DNA of 64,000 nt, from assembly GCF_003260975.1 (NCBI RefSeq), contig NZ_CP030041.1, positions 1,463,001 to 1,527,000 on the forward strand, read 5' to 3'. This DNA is from Echinicola strongylocentroti. Its GTDB lineage: Bacteria > Bacteroidota > Bacteroidia > Cytophagales > Cyclobacteriaceae. The position numbers and the translations under genes are program-made. The stretch's first letter is position 1. Every line of letters begins with the position of its first letter. Shown one piece after another: positions 61,348 to 64,000 of this stretch. The notes below the pieces were generated by a model. It was not told where the DNA came from. It saw only the letters and a program-made list of their open reading frames with translations, and did not search any database.

Positions 61348-64000
61348 ATGGCAGAACAACAACAAGATAAGAATGTGACCAGGGAATTTGGGCTGTCCTC
61401 GCTAGCGATCAATAACAAGACCAGTGTGATCATCCTTTCGCTGATCATCACTTTTATGGGATTGTATGCGTACCAAACGATGCCCAAAGAGAGTTTCCCT
61501 GAAATCGTCATCCCTACCGTGTATGTAGGAACCAGCTACCCGGGCAACTCCCCGGTGGATATGGAAAACCTCATTACACGTCCCATTGAGAAGGAGCTTA
61601 AATCACTCAAGGATGTGAAGACCATCGAGTCCACTTCCATACAGGATTATTCCACCATTATCATTGAGTTTAATCCCGGCGTGGATATCTCCAGGGCGCT
61701 ACAGGACACCAAGGATGCAGTGGACAAGTCCAAGAGCGAATTGCCCACGGACCTGGATCAGGATCCTAATATTTTCGAGCTTGACTTCTCGGAGATGCCG
61801 ATCATGTTTGTGAATCTTTCGGGGAATTACGCGCAGGAAGAACTGAAGGAGTTTGGGGAGTACTTGGAAGACGAGATAGAGGCCTTGCCCGAAATCTCCA
61901 GTGCCGACCTTACCGGTACCATCGAGCGTGAGATCCAAGTGAATGCCGATCTGTTCAAGATGGAAGCCATGGAGGTGAGCTTTGGGGATATTGCCGATGC
62001 TATTTCTTCGGAAAACGTGACGATCTCTGGCGGAAACATCCTTAGCGGTGATTTTCGCAGGGCACTGAGGATTACTGGGGAGTTTGAAGACCCTGATGAG
62101 CTCAATGATATTATCGTCAAAAGTGAAGGGGGAAATATCATTTACCTCAAGGATGTAGCTGAGGTGAAAGATACTTATAAGGAACGTGAAAGTTATGCCC
62201 GTGCTTCCAAGCTGCCAGTGGTCACTGTCAATGTGATCAAAAGAGGCGGGGAAAACCTATTGGCAGCTAGTGACAAGATCAAAGAAATACTGGAGGAAGC
62301 CGAAAACAACCATTTTCCTTCCGACTTAAAAGTCAGTATTACGAATGACCAATCCAAGGTGACCCGAAGTATGGTGGCCAACCTGGAAAACAGTATCATT
62401 TCAGGGATTATCTTGGTTATTATCGTGCTGATGTTTTTCATGGGCTTTAGAAATGCGCTGTTCGTGGGAATAGCCATTCCACTTTCCATGTTCATCTCCT
62501 TTATGGTCCTCAATGCCTTTGGGGTGACACTGAACATGATGGTGCTATTTTCGATGATCCTCGCACTGGGTATGCTGGTGGATAACGGAATTGTGGTCGT
62601 CGAAAATGTCTACAGGCTGATGCAAGAAGGCAAGACGCCAATACGGGCAGCCAAGGAAGGAGTAGGAGAAGTCGCTTGGCCGATCATCACCTCTACGGCC
62701 ACGACTGTAGCGGCATTTATCCCGTTGGCCTTTTGGCAAGATATCATGGGGGAATTCATGAAATACCTTCCCATTACCCTGATCATTGTCCTTTCTTCAT
62801 CGCTGTTTGTCGGTTTGGTCATTAACCCAGTGGTGACGGCGATGTTTATGAAAATCCAAAACCTGGACGATGTAAAGCCCAAAAAACGGTCCTTCATAGT
62901 AGCAGGCACTTTGCTGACCATTGCAGCCATCTGCTATATCGCCCAAGTGTTTACCATGGCCAATATCGCTTTGATAGCAGCCATCATCACGCTGGTCAAT
63001 GCAGTCTTTATGAAAAAGGCCATTCGATGGTTCCAACAAGTATTTTTGGTGTGGCTGGAAGAAAAATATGAAGGGATGCTGTCCTTTGCCCTTCGTGGCA
63101 GGAAGCCCTATCTGTTTTTCTTTGGAATGTTCGGAGTGTTGATTCTTTCGTTGGTGCTATTAATGGTAAGGTCTCCAAAAGTGGAGTTTTTCCCGAGCAG
63201 TGACCCTAACTACGTGAATATCTTTATCGAATATCCCATAGGTACAGACATCGAGGCGACCAATGAATTCAGTGAAAAAGTGGAAGATGAGGTGATGGAG
63301 TTGATCAAGCCGCACAGGGATATTGTGGAGGCATTTATCGCCCAAGTGGGAGAAGGCACGAGCGACCCTTCCGAAGGGCCGAGTATGGGGGTAACCCCAC
63401 ACAAGGCGATGCTGACGGTGAGTTTTGTCGAATACCAATACCGAGACGGTAAGAACACCACCAAGATCATGGAGGAACTCCGGGAGGCCATGGCAAAATA
63501 CCCTGGGGTACAGATCACTGTGGACAAGGAACAAAACGGCCCACCAGTCGGCAAACCAATTAATATTGAAGTAAGTGGTGAAGATTATGAAAAACTGGTG
63601 ACTGAAGTGGAAGATATCCGGGAGTTTATCAAAGGAGCCAATATAGAGGGGATCGAAGAGTTGAAGATGGACCTTCAGACGGGCAAGCCCGAGCTGATCG
63701 TCAATATCAACAGGGAAAAAGCCAGGCGATTTGGGCTGTCCACCTCGACAATTGCCAATGAACTGAGAACGGCCATCTTCGGTCTGGAAGTTTCTAAGTA
63801 CAAAGAAGGTGAAGACGACTACCCGATCCAGTTGAGGCTGGCAGAGAAATACCGCTATGATGTAGATGCCTTGGTCAACAAGAAAATCTATTTTATGGAC
63901 AAGTTTGGCAATAAAAGGCATATCCCTATTACTTCAGTAGCGAATTTTGAATACAGCTCCACCTACGGTTCGGTGAAGCGAAAAGACTTGGACAAGGTCA
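61348..64000 (+). CDS. RND-family efflux permease (AcrB/HAE1-like), partial (3' end outside window)
   Basis: The frame is open from the ATG at 61348 to the window edge, 884 codons of an expected ~1000-1100. Features are the first membrane helix (SVIILSLIITFMGLYAY) and the porter domain starting YPGNSPVDMENLITRPIEKEL. The TM4-TM6 block includes MILALGMLVDNGIVVVENVYRLM, where the first of the two usual Asp residues is kept and the second is Asn. A second porter half follows from about residue 615 (VEFFPSSDPNYVNIFIEYP). It is the proton-driven pump of the tripartite system encoded with the TolC and adaptor genes. Drugs, metals or lipids are all possible substrates. Confidence 0.93.
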   Translation, partial: MAEQQQDKNVTREFGLSSLAINNKTSVIILSLIITFMGLYAYQTMPKESFPEIVIPTVYVGTSYPGNSPVDMENLITRPIEKELKSLKDVKTIESTSIQDYSTIIIEFNPGVDISRALQDTKDAVDKSKSELPTDLDQDPNIFELDFSEMPIMFVNLSGNYAQEELKEFGEYLEDEIEALPEISSADLTGTIEREIQVNADLFKMEAMEVSFGDIADAISSENVTISGGNILSGDFRRALRITGEFEDPDELNDIIVKSEGGNIIYLKDVAEVKDTYKERESYARASKLPVVTVNVIKRGGENLLAASDKIKEILEEAENNHFPSDLKVSITNDQSKVTRSMVANLENSIISGIILVIIVLMFFMGFRNALFVGIAIPLSMFISFMVLNAFGVTLNMMVLFSMILALGMLVDNGIVVVENVYRLMQEGKTPIRAAKEGVGEVAWPIITSTATTVAAFIPLAFWQDIMGEFMKYLPITLIIVLSSSLFVGLVINPVVTAMFMKIQNLDDVKPKKRSFIVAGTLLTIAAICYIAQVFTMANIALIAAIITLVNAVFMKKAIRWFQQVFLVWLEEKYEGMLSFALRGRKPYLFFFGMFGVLILSLVLLMVRSPKVEFFPSSDPNYVNIFIEYPIGTDIEATNEFSEKVEDEVMELIKPHRDIVEAFIAQVGEGTSDPSEGPSMGVTPHKAMLTVSFVEYQYRDGKNTTKIMEELREAMAKYPGVQITVDKEQNGPPVGKPINIEVSGEDYEKLVTEVEDIREFIKGANIEGIEELKMDLQTGKPELIVNINREKARRFGLSTSTIANELRTAIFGLEVSKYKEGEDDYPIQLRLAEKYRYDVDALVNKKIYFMDKFGNKRHIPITSVANFEYSSTYGSVKRKDLDKV

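Noticed and set aside
63160..63921. 253-codon open frame on the minus strand.
   Set aside because: It is antisense to the RND permease, whose frame has all expected motifs and runs to the window edge.

Overview
The window looks like a chromosome segment of a free-living Bacteroidota bacterium, most likely order Cytophagales (Cyclobacteriaceae-like). The evidence is two SusC/SusD pairs, an ECF sigma/FecR module, a UpxY-type NusG paralogue, a DUF2911 lipoprotein, and a promoter of the Bacteroidota TTTG-N19-TAnnTTTG type before tRNA-Gln. The genus is inferred from gene style only.

Layout. 1-4277 (-): a type I secretion-like operon (ABC protein, HlyD-type adaptor, TolC; TolC runs off the left edge). 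5051-9656 (-): SusC/SusD pair 1. 9967-11172 (-): a polysaccharide pyruvyl transferase-like gene. 11486-22195 (+): an exopolysaccharide assembly operon with Wzx flippase, five glycosyltransferases, a Wzy/ligase-like protein, a secreted beta-helix protein and an initiating sugar-phosphate transferase. 22466-23713: four tandem copies of a ~315-bp repeat. 23734-33952 (-): nucleotide-sugar genes (TviB-like and TviC-like enzymes, CysQ, ManC, UDP-glucose dehydrogenase) and a tightly coupled MenD-like/Wzx/SDR set. 34939-35442 (+): UpxY-like antiterminator. 35498-36495: the same ~310-bp repeat, now inverted. 36678-40284 (-): small membrane protein, penicillin acylase-family enzyme, DUF2911 lipoprotein. 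41004-44109 (+): membrane EEP-family protein and M1 metallopeptidase. 45295-53238 (+): ECF sigma factor, FecR anti-sigma factor, SusC with STN domain, SusD, EEP-family lipoprotein. 53414-53486 (-): tRNA-Gln. 53648-57334 (-): purL. 58221-64000 (+): TetR regulator and TolC/MFP/RND efflux operon, running off the right edge.

How it works together. The centre (about 10-35.5 kb) reads as one Wzx/Wzy-type exopolysaccharide locus. The right half supplies precursors (predicted UDP-GlcA, GDP-Man and UDP-GalNAcA via a Vi-antigen-like epimerase/dehydrogenase pair) plus a second flippase and an unassigned ThDP enzyme/SDR pair. The left half assembles and flips the repeat unit. No Wza/Wzc export genes lie in the window.

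The most unusual structure is that the 11.7-kb precursor cassette plus its antiterminator sits exactly between two inverted arrays of one long repeat. Intergenic regions also carry many copies of a MITE-like element with terminal inverted repeats, two further repeat pairs, and a 103-bp element with perfect 12-bp inverted ends. All family assignments come from reading motifs by eye; no database search was run.
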